Positions 1 through 9,761 of a stretch of 64,000 nucleotides of DNA are shown here, in pieces. Source of the stretch: Promethearchaeota archaeon (GTDB lineage Archaea > Asgardarchaeota > Lokiarchaeia > Sigyniarchaeales > SOKP01). The stretch spans positions 1-64,000 of the forward strand of contig JAEOTA010000064.1 of the NCBI GenBank assembly GCA_016840085.1, in the 5' to 3' direction. A program made the translations under genes and the position numbers. Each line of letters begins with the position of its first letter. Within the stretch, counting starts at the first letter, position 1. The notes beneath the pieces were generated by a model that saw only the letters and a program-made list of their open reading frames with translations, made no database searches and was not told the DNA's origin.

Positions 1-980
1 ATCACTTGTTAATAACTTCTAAGAATATAGTTGATGATGACTATGCGTGGAAAGTTATGGCAAAAGCTACCAAATATCCCTATGATGATGAGAGTGATAA
101 TTATGAAACATTGAAAATGGGCTTAGAAGGCGGTTATGATCCAAGTGGTCGTTATATCAAATTGCGAAGACACCATCCTTATACTTATGGAAATGAAAAA
201 GAAGTACCTTTAAAGAAAAAACCTGAAGAAAAATATCCAGGAGAATGGAGAGATAAATGGGAAGAAGATAAAGATTATACAGTTAGTTGGCCACCTGAGG
301 ATATCTTAGAAGAAGATTATTTTGCTTTCATAAGAAAAAAGACTATTAAGAATTTAAAAAATCAGAGAATAAAAATTGAAGAATTTAAATCCAGTTTAAT
401 GGATGGAATTGCAATTAAAGAAACTATTAGGAATTGGGCTTTCAAGAAAAAGATTTATGTCCAAAATATTCAACAAATGCAAGGGAAAATCGATACTATT
501 GTTGTAATATTTGATATAGATGATGAAGATGTCGAAAAATATCCTTATAAATTAACTTGGTGGGCAGAACATGATCGGGAAAGTGATATGGCTTTTTATT
601 CAACAAATCCTGGTGATTATATTATTGGTCCAGGGATTACACATGTAGAAGTTGGAGGATTGCTGTCGATCTTTCCAGCAATATTTCTAAGATCCATTTT
701 TGATCCGTATATGGATTATGAATATAAAGATACAAAGAACAAAGCAGAACGCCTACTTAAGGCAGCTATTATTTATTCAAAAGAACGTTATATCGCCTAC
801 GCAGCAAAAGAACCACCTCGCAAATATTTCTATTCACTAGCAGGAATTAAAAATCGCGAATTGGTTTATATTCCAATAGATAATTTTAGTAAAGACTCAC
901 TTAAAACAATCAAACATATTCATATTCTTGCTGGGAGGGACAAAAGAAAAATTGCTCATAATTATATATTTTTGGATTGA
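1..980 (+). CDS. Hypothetical protein, probably 5'-truncated by window edge
   Basis: The reading frame is already open at the left edge (the codon before the TTG at 6 is CAC), so the true start may lie outside the window. From TTG 6 it codes for 324 residues and ends at TGA 978-980. The protein is rich in charged and aromatic residues, with a lysine/glutamate-rich helical stretch at about residues 100-135 and no obvious membrane segment. I recognise no family. The smooth coding frame and the 319-bp gap to the next gene support a real gene; function unknown. Confidence 0.6.
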   Translation, partial: HLLITSKNIVDDDYAWKVMAKATKYPYDDESDNYETLKMGLEGGYDPSGRYIKLRRHHPYTYGNEKEVPLKKKPEEKYPGEWRDKWEEDKDYTVSWPPEDILEEDYFAFIRKKTIKNLKNQRIKIEEFKSSLMDGIAIKETIRNWAFKKKIYVQNIQQMQGKIDTIVVIFDIDDEDVEKYPYKLTWWAEHDRESDMAFYSTNPGDYIIGPGITHVEVGGLLSIFPAIFLRSIFDPYMDYEYKDTKNKAERLLKAAIIYSKERYIAYAAKEPPRKYFYSLAGIKNRELVYIPIDNFSKDSLKTIKHIHILAGRDKRKIAHNYIFLD

Positions 981-1048
981 TGATGAAATAAATATAGAAA
1001 ATACCGTAATATTTTTTAGATCATTTTACCTTATTTAAATTATAAAGT

Positions 1049-1183
1049 GGATGTGGATGCTATGAATATGTATACTAAATTCTTAAGTTTTGCAAAGAAT
1101 ATTATTAAGACCATATCCACGATTATTATTATCTAAATTCATTTATTTGTGAAGTGAATTTTCTAAACTTTTACTCCACATCC
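1049..1183 (+). ncRNA. Possible structured leader upstream of ileS
   Basis: The 981-1299 gap holds no ORF, but GGATGTGGA (1049-1057) is the exact reverse complement of TCCACATCC (1175-1183), giving a 9-bp closing stem around about 117 nt. A second segment, ATCCAC (1115-1120), can pair with GTGGAT at 1047-1052 or 1053-1058, so the 5' strand has two mutually exclusive partners. This could be an untranslated leader of ileS or a small RNA. No known riboswitch or box C/D motif was recognised. Inference from pairing only. Confidence 0.25.
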
Positions 1184-1299
1184 TGCTTCATAAATAAAGT
1201 ATATGTGAATTATGATATAATCTCATAAATGTTAATTAAATATTTTTTTAATATTTTTAAGTTAAAAAAACTGATGGATATAAAAAAATCTTAAGTAAG

Positions 1300-4164
1300 G
1301 TGTTAAAAATTTCATATAATGAAAAAGAAGTAGAACTTTTGGAATTTTGGCAAGAAAATGAAATATTTGAAAGAAGTGTGGAGCAAAGACCAAAGGAAAA
1401 ACCATTTATATTTTATGATGGCCCCCCATTTGCCACTGGTTTACCCCATTACGGTCATATATTAAGTTTTGTTACAAAGGATGTATTTCCAAGATATTGG
1501 ACAATGAAAGGCCACCACTGTGAAAGAAGATGGGGTTGGGATTGCCATGGTTTGCCAATAGAGAGTATTTGTGAAAGAGCACTAAATTTAAAGCAGAAGA
1601 ACGAAATATACGAAATGGGTGTTGGTAATTTCAATGAATTTTGTCGATCAAAGGTGCTTTGGTATACAAATGAATGGAAAATAACTGTTGATAGAATGGG
1701 TAAGTGGATAGATTTTGATAATTCTTATAAAACTATGGATAGTACGTATATGGAAACTGTGTGGTATATTTTTAAGAAAATATACACCGAAGGGTTCGTG
1801 TATAGGGGTAAAAAAGTACTGTTTTATTGTCCTCGGTGTGAAACTCCACTTTCTAATTTTGAGATTTCGATGGATAACAGCTATAAGGATATTACTGAAC
1901 AATCTATAACAACAAAATTCAAATTGAAAGGAGAATCAAGAACTTATTTTCTAGCTTGGACCACAACGCCCTGGACCTTAATCGGGAATGTAGCTTTAGC
2001 TGTAAATAGTGAACGAAAATATGTAAAAATAAAGCTTAATGATGAATATTTAATATTGATAAAGAACCAGCTGGCGATAATTAAAAAAGATTATGAAATC
2101 GTTGAAGAATTTAAGGGAAAAGCCCTAATAAATAAAGAATATGAACCTCTATATCAAGTATCTACAGATATTAATAAAAAGGGGCATTTTATAATTGATG
2201 GTGGTAGCGAAGTGTTATCTGATGAGGGAACAGGAATTATACACCTAGCGATATATGGGGAATTTGATTACGAAATGATAAGAAAGTATGACCTCCCCAT
2301 AATTCAGCATATTGATGAACATGGTGATCTGGCTGATGGCCCAAGAGATTGGATAGGAATGTGGTTTAAAGATGTAGATGAAGAGGTCTTAGAGGACTTA
2401 GAACAACGGAACCTTTTATTTAATGCAGAAGATTACACACATTCATATCCATTTTGTTATAGATGTGATACTCCATTAATATATAATGCTCTTGATGCAT
2501 GGTTTATAGATATTCAACGAATAAAACCAAGGCTTTTAGAAACGAATGAAAGAATCAACTGGTATCCTAAAGAAATTTCTAGAAAATATCAAAGTATTGT
2601 AAATAGTGCTCCTGATTGGTGTATCTCAAGAAATAGATTTTGGGCTACTGCTATGCCCATTTGGGAATGTGAAGAATGTAAACAAATTAAAGTCATCGGA
2701 TCCATTAAAGAATTGCAGGAAAATGCGGTTGAAAACGTTCCTGATGATTTAGATCTACATAGGCATATAGTTGATGAAATACATCTTAAATGTTCATATT
2801 GCGGTAAAGTTATGAATCGTGTACCTGAAGTCTTTGACTGCTGGTTGGAATCTGGATCAATGCCATATGCCGCAAAACATTATCCGTTTGAGAATGTGGA
2901 ATGGTTTAAACATAATTTTCCGAGTGATTTTGTTTCTGAGTATATTGGACAAGTTAGGGCGTGGTTTTATTATATGCATGTAATATCTGTTCTCTTATTT
3001 GATGACATTCCATTTAAAAATGTTGTTGTAAATGGCATTATACTCGCTGAAGATGGATCTAAAATGTCTAAATCGAAAAGAAATTTCCCTGATCCAAACC
3101 TAATAATTGAAAAATATGGAGCTGACGCCTTAAGAATTTATCTAATGTCATCTCAATTAATGAGGGCACAAGATTTAAATTTTAAAGAGGAAATTGTAAA
3201 GCAAGTGTACCGAAGATTTAATTTATTGTTAATAAATGTTCTAAAATTTTATTCATTGATTAATATTAATAATCTTACTGTGGATATAACACATTCAGAT
3301 AATATTTTAGATCGATGGATTATAAGTTTATTGAATAACCTTATACGGGATATTACACAACTAATGGATGATTATGACACAGCAGAAGTAAGTAGATTAT
3401 TCTTCAATTTCATTGATGATCTCTCTACATGGTATATTAAAAATAGTAGATATAGATTTAAAAGTGAGAATATAAATGATAAATTATCAGCGATGAATAC
3501 ATTGTCATATATACTTTACAATTTGGCAAAACTCCTGGCTCCTTTAACTCCATTTATTTCAGAGATAATATACCAGAAATTGAAAGAGAGAGGACTCGTA
3601 AATTTAAAATCAGTTCATTTAGAATACTGGCCTGAATTTGATGAAAAATTGCTTGATGGTGAAGTTCATAAAAATATGGATTTGACAAGAGAAATTGTAA
3701 GAAGATCCTTAGAATTAAGAGATAAATCTAAAATTCCAATTAGACAGATTTTAAATAATGTAACTTTAAGAGGAGTGAATCTAGATAAGGAGTATTTGGA
3801 TGTTATAGCAGACGCTATAAATGTGAGAAATGTATTAATTGAAAAAGGAGATGAAGCTGAACATTTGGTAGAATTAGACACAATAATAACACCAGAGTTG
3901 AAGTTAGAAGGAATTGCTAGAAACTTGATAAGACATTTGAATAATTTTAGAAAACAACTGAATCTATCAACTAAAAATAGGATCAACTTATATTTAAAAA
4001 CCAATAATCGAGAAATTACGGAAGCTCTAGGAAAACATGAAGATAAAATTAAGAAGATGATTCAAGCAGATACAATCATTCAAAATGTGAAAGGAAAGGA
4101 AGGTACTAAGAAATTTAAAATAGAAAATGACCTTGTTGAAGCATTTATTGAGATAAAAAATTAA
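1300..4164 (+). CDS. ileS: Isoleucyl-tRNA synthetase
   Basis: Class I aminoacyl-tRNA synthetase that charges tRNA-Ile. The 954-residue protein has the HIGH-type motif as GLPHYGH near residue 47, an editing-domain signature TTTPWTL near residue 223 and KMSKS at about residue 588 (DGSKMSKS). Cys pairs suitable for zinc occur around residues 173-176 (CPRC), 463-466 (CEEC) and near residue 504 (CSYC). The WDCHGLP motif and overall layout fit IleRS rather than ValRS or LeuRS. GTG 1300 is the start that leaves the usual N-terminal helix before the Rossmann fold. It is followed after 76 bp by cysS on the same strand. Confidence 0.95.
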   Translation: MLKISYNEKEVELLEFWQENEIFERSVEQRPKEKPFIFYDGPPFATGLPHYGHILSFVTKDVFPRYWTMKGHHCERRWGWDCHGLPIESICERALNLKQKNEIYEMGVGNFNEFCRSKVLWYTNEWKITVDRMGKWIDFDNSYKTMDSTYMETVWYIFKKIYTEGFVYRGKKVLFYCPRCETPLSNFEISMDNSYKDITEQSITTKFKLKGESRTYFLAWTTTPWTLIGNVALAVNSERKYVKIKLNDEYLILIKNQLAIIKKDYEIVEEFKGKALINKEYEPLYQVSTDINKKGHFIIDGGSEVLSDEGTGIIHLAIYGEFDYEMIRKYDLPIIQHIDEHGDLADGPRDWIGMWFKDVDEEVLEDLEQRNLLFNAEDYTHSYPFCYRCDTPLIYNALDAWFIDIQRIKPRLLETNERINWYPKEISRKYQSIVNSAPDWCISRNRFWATAMPIWECEECKQIKVIGSIKELQENAVENVPDDLDLHRHIVDEIHLKCSYCGKVMNRVPEVFDCWLESGSMPYAAKHYPFENVEWFKHNFPSDFVSEYIGQVRAWFYYMHVISVLLFDDIPFKNVVVNGIILAEDGSKMSKSKRNFPDPNLIIEKYGADALRIYLMSSQLMRAQDLNFKEEIVKQVYRRFNLLLINVLKFYSLININNLTVDITHSDNILDRWIISLLNNLIRDITQLMDDYDTAEVSRLFFNFIDDLSTWYIKNSRYRFKSENINDKLSAMNTLSYILYNLAKLLAPLTPFISEIIYQKLKERGLVNLKSVHLEYWPEFDEKLLDGEVHKNMDLTREIVRRSLELRDKSKIPIRQILNNVTLRGVNLDKEYLDVIADAINVRNVLIEKGDEAEHLVELDTIITPELKLEGIARNLIRHLNNFRKQLNLSTKNRINLYLKTNNREITEALGKHEDKIKKMIQADTIIQNVKGKEGTKKFKIENDLVEAFIEIKN

Positions 4165-4240
4165 CAAATATCTAAAGAAGAATACAAAAATCTTTAGAAC
4201 TTCCGTAAAATTCTTATTTTTACTTATTCTTTATTATTTT

Positions 4241-5668
4241 ATGCTTAAAATCTATAATACTATGACTCGGCAAAAGGAAGTATTTAAGCCTTTAGAGGAA
4301 GGTCGAGTAAAAATCTACACATGTGGCCAAACCGTTTATGATGATGTACATATTGGTAATGCTAGAACTTATAGTTCTTGGGACGTGGTTATCAGATACC
4401 TCCGATACAAAGGTTACAATGTGTTCCATGTTCAAAACTTCACTGATGTCGGTCACTTAACTGATGATGCTGACCAAGGAGAAGATAAAATTGAAAAGAG
4501 AGCAAAAGAAGAAAAAATTAATCCCTGGGAGCTTGTCGATAGACAAATTCAAGAGTATTGGCAGGTTATTGATGATTTAAATATTCAAAGACCAAATATA
4601 TCTCCAAGAGCAACAGCTCTTATACCAGACATGATTGAACTTATTAAAATTTTGTTAGAAAAAGGTTATGCTTATGAAGTACAAGGAAACGTATATTACG
4701 ATACTGCCAAGTTTAAAGACTATGGAAAACTTGCGAGATTGAAACTTGATGAAGAAAAGGCAAGAGCACGTGTAGGCCAAGACCCATTGAAAAAGAATTA
4801 TTTTGATTTCGCGCTATGGTTGAACGCACAGAAGGGAGATCAAGTCCATATTATGAGATGGAATTCTCCTTGGGGTGAAGGATATCCAGGTTGGCATCTT
4901 GAATGCTCGGTAATGGGAATGAAATATTTAGGAGACACCTTAGATATTCATGGTGGGGGAATTGATCATATTCCTACTCATCATCCCAATGAGATTGCTC
5001 AGTCTGAAGCGGCTACAGGAAAAAAGTTTGTAAATTATTGGATGCATGCCGAATTTATAACTTTAAATGGAAAAAAAATGAGTAAAAGCCTTGGAAACTA
5101 TGTCACCGCACGTGAATTAATTGATGAACATGGAGGACTTGTTGTGCGAATGGGTCTCGTCTCAGGGCATTATCGTTCTGCAGTGGATTGGAATCCAGAT
5201 GTTATTGAAAACGCAAAAAATAATATAGAAAAAATAAGAAATTGTTTAAATGCAATTGAAGATGCTTCTGGTGGAAAGGTAGTAACTCTTAAATTGGCAA
5301 TAAAAGATGTCAGAAAGGATTTTGAGGAAGCAATGGATGACGATTTTAATAATCCAAAAGCTCTTGCAGCTATATATGAATTTATAAAGAAGATTAATAG
5401 TTCATTAGATAACAAAAAAGAAATACTTATTCAAGCAAGGCAAACGTTACTTGAACTTCTCGGCACCTTTGGTCTTGGTTTCACTAGAAAAGAAGAAGGT
5501 GTTGATATAAAACTAAATGAGATAATTGATATAATACTTAATATTCGCGAACACGCAAGAAAAGAAAAAAATTATGAATTAAGCGATGAAATTAGAGAAA
5601 AATTAAGAAAAGTTGGAATTCAAATTGAGGATGGAACCGAAGGAGCACGATGGAAAATAACTACATAA
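4241..5668 (+). CDS. cysS: Cysteinyl-tRNA synthetase
   Basis: Charges tRNA-Cys. The 475-residue length is typical. Visible motifs are TCGQTVYD with the first zinc Cys, HIGNART (HIGH motif), GWHLECS (second zinc Cys), HHPNEIAQ (zinc His/Glu) and KMSKSLGN. The C-terminal helical anticodon-binding part ends in the usual basic tail. It starts with ATG 4241, 76 bp after ileS, and the two may be co-transcribed although the spacer is AT-rich enough to hold its own promoter. Confidence 0.97.
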   Translation: MLKIYNTMTRQKEVFKPLEEGRVKIYTCGQTVYDDVHIGNARTYSSWDVVIRYLRYKGYNVFHVQNFTDVGHLTDDADQGEDKIEKRAKEEKINPWELVDRQIQEYWQVIDDLNIQRPNISPRATALIPDMIELIKILLEKGYAYEVQGNVYYDTAKFKDYGKLARLKLDEEKARARVGQDPLKKNYFDFALWLNAQKGDQVHIMRWNSPWGEGYPGWHLECSVMGMKYLGDTLDIHGGGIDHIPTHHPNEIAQSEAATGKKFVNYWMHAEFITLNGKKMSKSLGNYVTARELIDEHGGLVVRMGLVSGHYRSAVDWNPDVIENAKNNIEKIRNCLNAIEDASGGKVVTLKLAIKDVRKDFEEAMDDDFNNPKALAAIYEFIKKINSSLDNKKEILIQARQTLLELLGTFGLGFTRKEEGVDIKLNEIIDIILNIREHARKEKNYELSDEIREKLRKVGIQIEDGTEGARWKITT

Positions 5669-5697
5669 AGAGTAATTTATAAAAAAAAAAAAGATAA

Positions 5698-6126
5698 TTA
5701 ACGAATAATTAGATCCCATTTATTAAAACGAGCAGGATCTCCTCCATTTTCGATAAAACTAACATAATTTTTTAAGCCTTCTAACATTAAATCTGCTGTT
5801 TTCTTATATGATTTTGTTAATTTTTTATCGTCAAATTCAGTCCAAATTTTAACATCTGTCCCCTTTGTTTTAGGATCTAAAATATATCCGATGGAATGTA
5901 CATCACTTTTTTCCATTTTCCATGTTGCAATTTTATTTTCTTCAGTCTCAATGTCTATAATTGTAAAACTTCCAAGATCAGTGTCTAATTTGATTTTTTG
6001 ATCTTCAATCTCAATTACACCACTTACAACTGGATTCCATTTGGGTGTATTAAATCCGTCTGTTACTATATTAAAAATTTTATCAGGAGTAGATTCAATT
6101 CCTATCTTTCTTTCAATTCTTGGCAA
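5698..6126 (-). CDS. SRPBCC-family (polyketide cyclase/START-like) protein
   Basis: A 142-residue protein whose start (IERKIGIESTPDKIFNIV) and spacing of strands and C-terminal helix (LMLEGLKNYVSFIE) match the SRPBCC/helix-grip fold, which forms a deep hydrophobic ligand pocket. Ligand and reaction cannot be read from sequence. It is transcribed toward cysS, with 29 bp between the two stop codons, and away from the SDR gene. A single domain of normal length with no signal peptide. Confidence 0.75.
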   Translation of the reverse strand: MPRIERKIGIESTPDKIFNIVTDGFNTPKWNPVVSGVIEIEDQKIKLDTDLGSFTIIDIETEENKIATWKMEKSDVHSIGYILDPKTKGTDVKIWTEFDDKKLTKSYKKTADLMLEGLKNYVSFIENGGDPARFNKWDLIIR

Positions 6127-6330
6127 AAAATCACTATATTTTAAAGTTTAGATAAATATATGATTTTCATTCTTTTATACATTTGTATAGAATCAATTTG
6201 AAAAATTAAAGAGTTTCTCTATATTTTATGGAATTTAGAGATTAAAAGAAGAAGCAAATAATATTTTTATTAGTTACATTATCTAAAATTAAATTATAAT
6301 AATAATAAATTTAAATAAGGTTAAAATGAA

Positions 6331-7086
6331 ATGGAATTAAGTTCTATGACTATTTGCATAACAGGTGCCTCAAGTGGTATTGGACACGCAATAAGTTTAG
6401 GGTTTCTTAAAGATGGAGCTAAAGTTGTAGCTGTAGACATTAATGGTGAAGGATTAAAACCACTTGAAGAAAAAGGAGCAATTATTAAAATCATCGATGT
6501 AACTGACTTTACTCAGGTAAGTTCGATGGTTAAAACAGCTGTAGATGAAACAGGACGTCTTGATGTCCTCTTCAACAATGCTGGAATTGTACGAATAAGA
6601 AATATTCATGAATTCAAGGATGATGAATATGAACACGTGATTCGCGTCAACCTTTTTGGACCTGTTTATGGGATACGTGCTGCAATTCCCGTCATGAGAT
6701 CTCAGAACTTTGGTCGTATAATTAATCTTGTATCGCGAGCTGCTGAAGCCGGAGATAATGGAATGTCTCCATATAATTCCTCTAAGGCTGCCCTGTGGTC
6801 AGTGACAAGAAGTGCAGCAGTTGAAAATATAGATTATAATATTTTAATCAATGGTATGATTCCTGGACCAACAAAGACAAATATGAACCCACGTGGACAG
6901 AATCCTGAGCTTGTTTATCCTTCTGCTCGATGGATGGCTACATTACCTTCAGGAGGACCTACTGGTAAGGTCTTTTGGAATCAAAAAGAGTATGTTATGT
7001 TCAGTAAAGAGAATGTCACTTATAATTTCGTAAAAAAGGACTGGAAAACAGGTAAATCTACAGTATTAGATTTGAATGAGAGATGA
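6331..7086 (+). CDS. Short-chain dehydrogenase/reductase (SDR)
   Basis: A 251-residue classical SDR, an NAD(P)-dependent oxidoreductase on an unknown alcohol or ketone. It shows the Gly-rich cofactor motif GASSGIGH near residue 12, NNAG near residue 84, a catalytic Ser in NLVSRAA and the YNSSK Tyr/Lys pair. Asp in VAVDINGEG at the end of strand 2 suggests preference for NAD(H). It is separated by only 6 bp from the alpha/beta hydrolase downstream, so the two are almost certainly one transcript. Confidence 0.92.
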   Translation: MELSSMTICITGASSGIGHAISLGFLKDGAKVVAVDINGEGLKPLEEKGAIIKIIDVTDFTQVSSMVKTAVDETGRLDVLFNNAGIVRIRNIHEFKDDEYEHVIRVNLFGPVYGIRAAIPVMRSQNFGRIINLVSRAAEAGDNGMSPYNSSKAALWSVTRSAAVENIDYNILINGMIPGPTKTNMNPRGQNPELVYPSARWMATLPSGGPTGKVFWNQKEYVMFSKENVTYNFVKKDWKTGKSTVLDLNER

Positions 7087-7092
7087 TTTTAC

Positions 7093-7896
7093 GTGAGTAT
7101 TGAAAAATTTGATTTAGAAAACGTTCAGATTGAAGCCATTGTTAGTAGCTCAGGTGAGATTATTGTACTATTACCAAGTCTAGGAGCAGATGCTTCAAAT
7201 TATGATGATTTTACTCCTCTTCTTAATCAGGCTGGCTATAAGACAGTTGCAATGAATATGAGAGGAATTGCGGGAAGTAAAGGTCCATTAGAAAACCTTA
7301 CATTGCATGACCTTGCTAATGATGTGGCTGGGGTGATACAATCGTTAGGGGAAAACCCTGTCCATGTACTAGGTTGGGCATATGGAAATCGTGTAGCTCG
7401 TTGTCTTGCGGAAGATCACCCACACCTAGTTAAAACGGTAATTTTAGTAGCTGCAGGGGGTAAAGTTCCACCAGACGAAGAAACATCAAAAGCATTTGCA
7501 AAATTGTGGAGCCCTAGTTTAAGTAGAGAAGAAAGATTGGACGCGATAAAATTTTCGCTTTTCTCACCTTCAACAGACATGAAGACTGTTATTCAGGCAA
7601 TGACAGGGCGCAGAACTTGGCCAGAAGCAACTCAGGCTCAATCAAAAGCAAACCAAGCTACTCCCATTATAGAATGGTGGAACGGTGGACAAGCACCCAT
7701 GCTGGTTATACAAGGTATCGATGACCGGATGGCTGTTCCGGAAAATGGATATATCTTAAAAAGAGATAATGAAGAAAGGGTTAAATTGGTAAATATTGAT
7801 AAAGCAGGTCATCTTATGATTCATGAGCAACCAAAACAAGTAGCTGAAGAAATAATATCATTTCTTTTTTATCAAACTTCTGAAAACGATTGCTAA
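7093..7896 (+). CDS. Alpha/beta hydrolase-fold protein with Ala at the nucleophile position
   Basis: A 267-residue alpha/beta hydrolase fold protein, starting at GTG 7093 just after the SDR. The nucleophile elbow reads GWAYGN, so the usual Ser of G-x-S-x-G is Ala. The expected acid (GIDDRMAVP) and His (KAGHLMIHEQP) are present. The fold is clear but classical Ser hydrolase activity is doubtful. It may be a lyase- or dehalogenase-like variant or a non-catalytic partner of the SDR. The tight gene pair suggests a shared pathway. Confidence 0.85.
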   Translation: MSIEKFDLENVQIEAIVSSSGEIIVLLPSLGADASNYDDFTPLLNQAGYKTVAMNMRGIAGSKGPLENLTLHDLANDVAGVIQSLGENPVHVLGWAYGNRVARCLAEDHPHLVKTVILVAAGGKVPPDEETSKAFAKLWSPSLSREERLDAIKFSLFSPSTDMKTVIQAMTGRRTWPEATQAQSKANQATPIIEWWNGGQAPMLVIQGIDDRMAVPENGYILKRDNEERVKLVNIDKAGHLMIHEQPKQVAEEIISFLFYQTSENDC

Positions 7897-8018
7897 GAAT
7901 AGATGAATAAAACTTTACAGCTGTTCAGTTTAATTTTTATTTAATTTTTTTAATCGAATTTAAAAAAAATAGTTAGAAAAAATTTATAATAAATTGTATA
8001 GGTTTTTTTTAAAAAAAG

Positions 8019-9761
8019 TTATTCTTTAATTGCCTCTAACAGTTCCTCGATTTCGGCTTGAATTATTTCCGGCTTCTTTGCCGTTTGACCATATATTGCT
8101 AATTTCCTCTCTATAATTGGACGATGCAAGGTGTTCATTGCGCAGAAGGGTATTTCGCTAACTTTAGTAGGATCGTCCGGATCGATGACTCCGTAATGGA
8201 CAAGGCATCTACATACCCTATCGAGGTCAAAGTTGTAAGCGTCTTGGAAATGCATCGATGAAATCATTAGATTGCGTGAATGTAGGAAATTTGCTGCTGA
8301 ACTGTAATTTGGTGCCATAATTAATCTACTGAAAGCCTGGAATGTTTTGCTAGTTATAACTTTTGCTGGATTCTTAATATATCTTACTGCTCCAGCAAAA
8401 TAATATGCTTTCATAATTTGTTTATATCCTAATTCCGTCATGTCATCAATAAAATCTCCAATTTTAGCAAAGATTTTCCCGAAATCTGCTAAATTAATAC
8501 CTTTTAATAACCCCGTAGGTTTTGGAATCTCTCGGTCTTGAACCATATCCCAAACTTTATTCGACCATTTTATTAAACCTTCAACATCAAAATAATTTTC
8601 AATAGACTCCCATTCGTTATTGTCATTCACAATACATATGGTACAAAAACCACAATCAGCGTGACTTGTCATGCTAAATGCCGGTACATCGTCGAACCAT
8701 GCTACCAATTTTGTAAATTTCGCTGTAAGTGCTATTGGATAGAATTTAGTAATTGCATTATTGGTATGTGCATTAATTGCATCTTTTAAATCGGAGGTTG
8801 TATATCTTATATCCATTAAATCTTCAAAACTTATTCGCCCAGTTAGAGAAACAGGTTGGAAAACAACACCAGACACAAGATCACAGTTATCTTTAGCATA
8901 ATCCATAATAGCGCCTATACAATGGTCATTTACTCCTTTAGCGATTACTGGAACTAACATAACCCCATAGAAACCAATCTTACGGGCGTTTTCTATAACC
9001 CTCTTTTTTAGAGGCCATAAATTCACACCCCTTATTTTTTTCCATACTTCTGGGTCATCTGTAGCATCAAATTGAAGGTATATCGCATTCATTCCAGCAT
9101 CCATACATTTCTTCATAAATTCAATAGATTTACCAAAACGGACGCCATTGGTTGTTACCATTATTTCTGTAAAGCCTAATTCTACACCTTTTCGGATAAT
9201 ATCGGGCAAATCATCTCTTACAGTTGGCTCTCCTCCTGAAATTTGAAGTAGAGGTGCAGGGATAGGCTTCATTGATCTAAAATGTTCCATTATTCGTGTA
9301 AGTTCTTCAAATGTAGGCTCAACAACATAACCCATTGCGCTTGCATTTGCAAAACATATAGGGCATGTAAGGTTGCATCGATTTGTTATGTCTATCAAGC
9401 ATATATTAGGGGCGCTTTTATGGTTTTCACACAGTCCACAATCATAGGGGCATCCTTTGTTTATTTTTTTAATTCCAGAAGATGTGTATTCGGGCTTAGT
9501 AGAATTATTTACAGTAGAACCTACTTCTTCTGTATATTTCTGTTGCCATTTATAATCTTCTGGATGAATAGAAAGTTTATCTTTAAATTCTCCATGTTCT
9601 TCGCAAGATTTTCGCATCATAACCCAATTTGTTTCGGGATCAACATAGATTTCTGCCTCAACATGTTTCATACATTCTGGACAAAGACTGGTAGTTGTCC
9701 GAATAATCTCAACGTCTTTACTTTGAGCAGTTTGAGACTCTAATTCTGTCATAAGAATCAA
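8019..9761 (-). CDS. Radical SAM protein of the Tes (tetraether lipid synthase)/MJ0619 type
   Basis: A 580-residue radical SAM enzyme. An N-terminal metal-binding region (LCPECMKHVEAE) is followed by CPYDCGLC and then the radical SAM cluster CNLTCPIC. SGGEPT follows as the SAM-binding strand, and a further Cys-rich segment (CGFCTIC) lies in the C-terminal half. This order is characteristic of the archaeal family containing MJ0619 and the tetraether synthases that join phytanyl chains into membrane-spanning lipids. Assignment to Tes itself is inference, since other members have other proposed roles. The start is ATG 9761, or ATG three codons later. Confidence 0.7.
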   Translation of the reverse strand: MILMTELESQTAQSKDVEIIRTTTSLCPECMKHVEAEIYVDPETNWVMMRKSCEEHGEFKDKLSIHPEDYKWQQKYTEEVGSTVNNSTKPEYTSSGIKKINKGCPYDCGLCENHKSAPNICLIDITNRCNLTCPICFANASAMGYVVEPTFEELTRIMEHFRSMKPIPAPLLQISGGEPTVRDDLPDIIRKGVELGFTEIMVTTNGVRFGKSIEFMKKCMDAGMNAIYLQFDATDDPEVWKKIRGVNLWPLKKRVIENARKIGFYGVMLVPVIAKGVNDHCIGAIMDYAKDNCDLVSGVVFQPVSLTGRISFEDLMDIRYTTSDLKDAINAHTNNAITKFYPIALTAKFTKLVAWFDDVPAFSMTSHADCGFCTICIVNDNNEWESIENYFDVEGLIKWSNKVWDMVQDREIPKPTGLLKGINLADFGKIFAKIGDFIDDMTELGYKQIMKAYYFAGAVRYIKNPAKVITSKTFQAFSRLIMAPNYSSAANFLHSRNLMISSMHFQDAYNFDLDRVCRCLVHYGVIDPDDPTKVSEIPFCAMNTLHRPIIERKLAIYGQTAKKPEIIQAEIEELLEAIKE

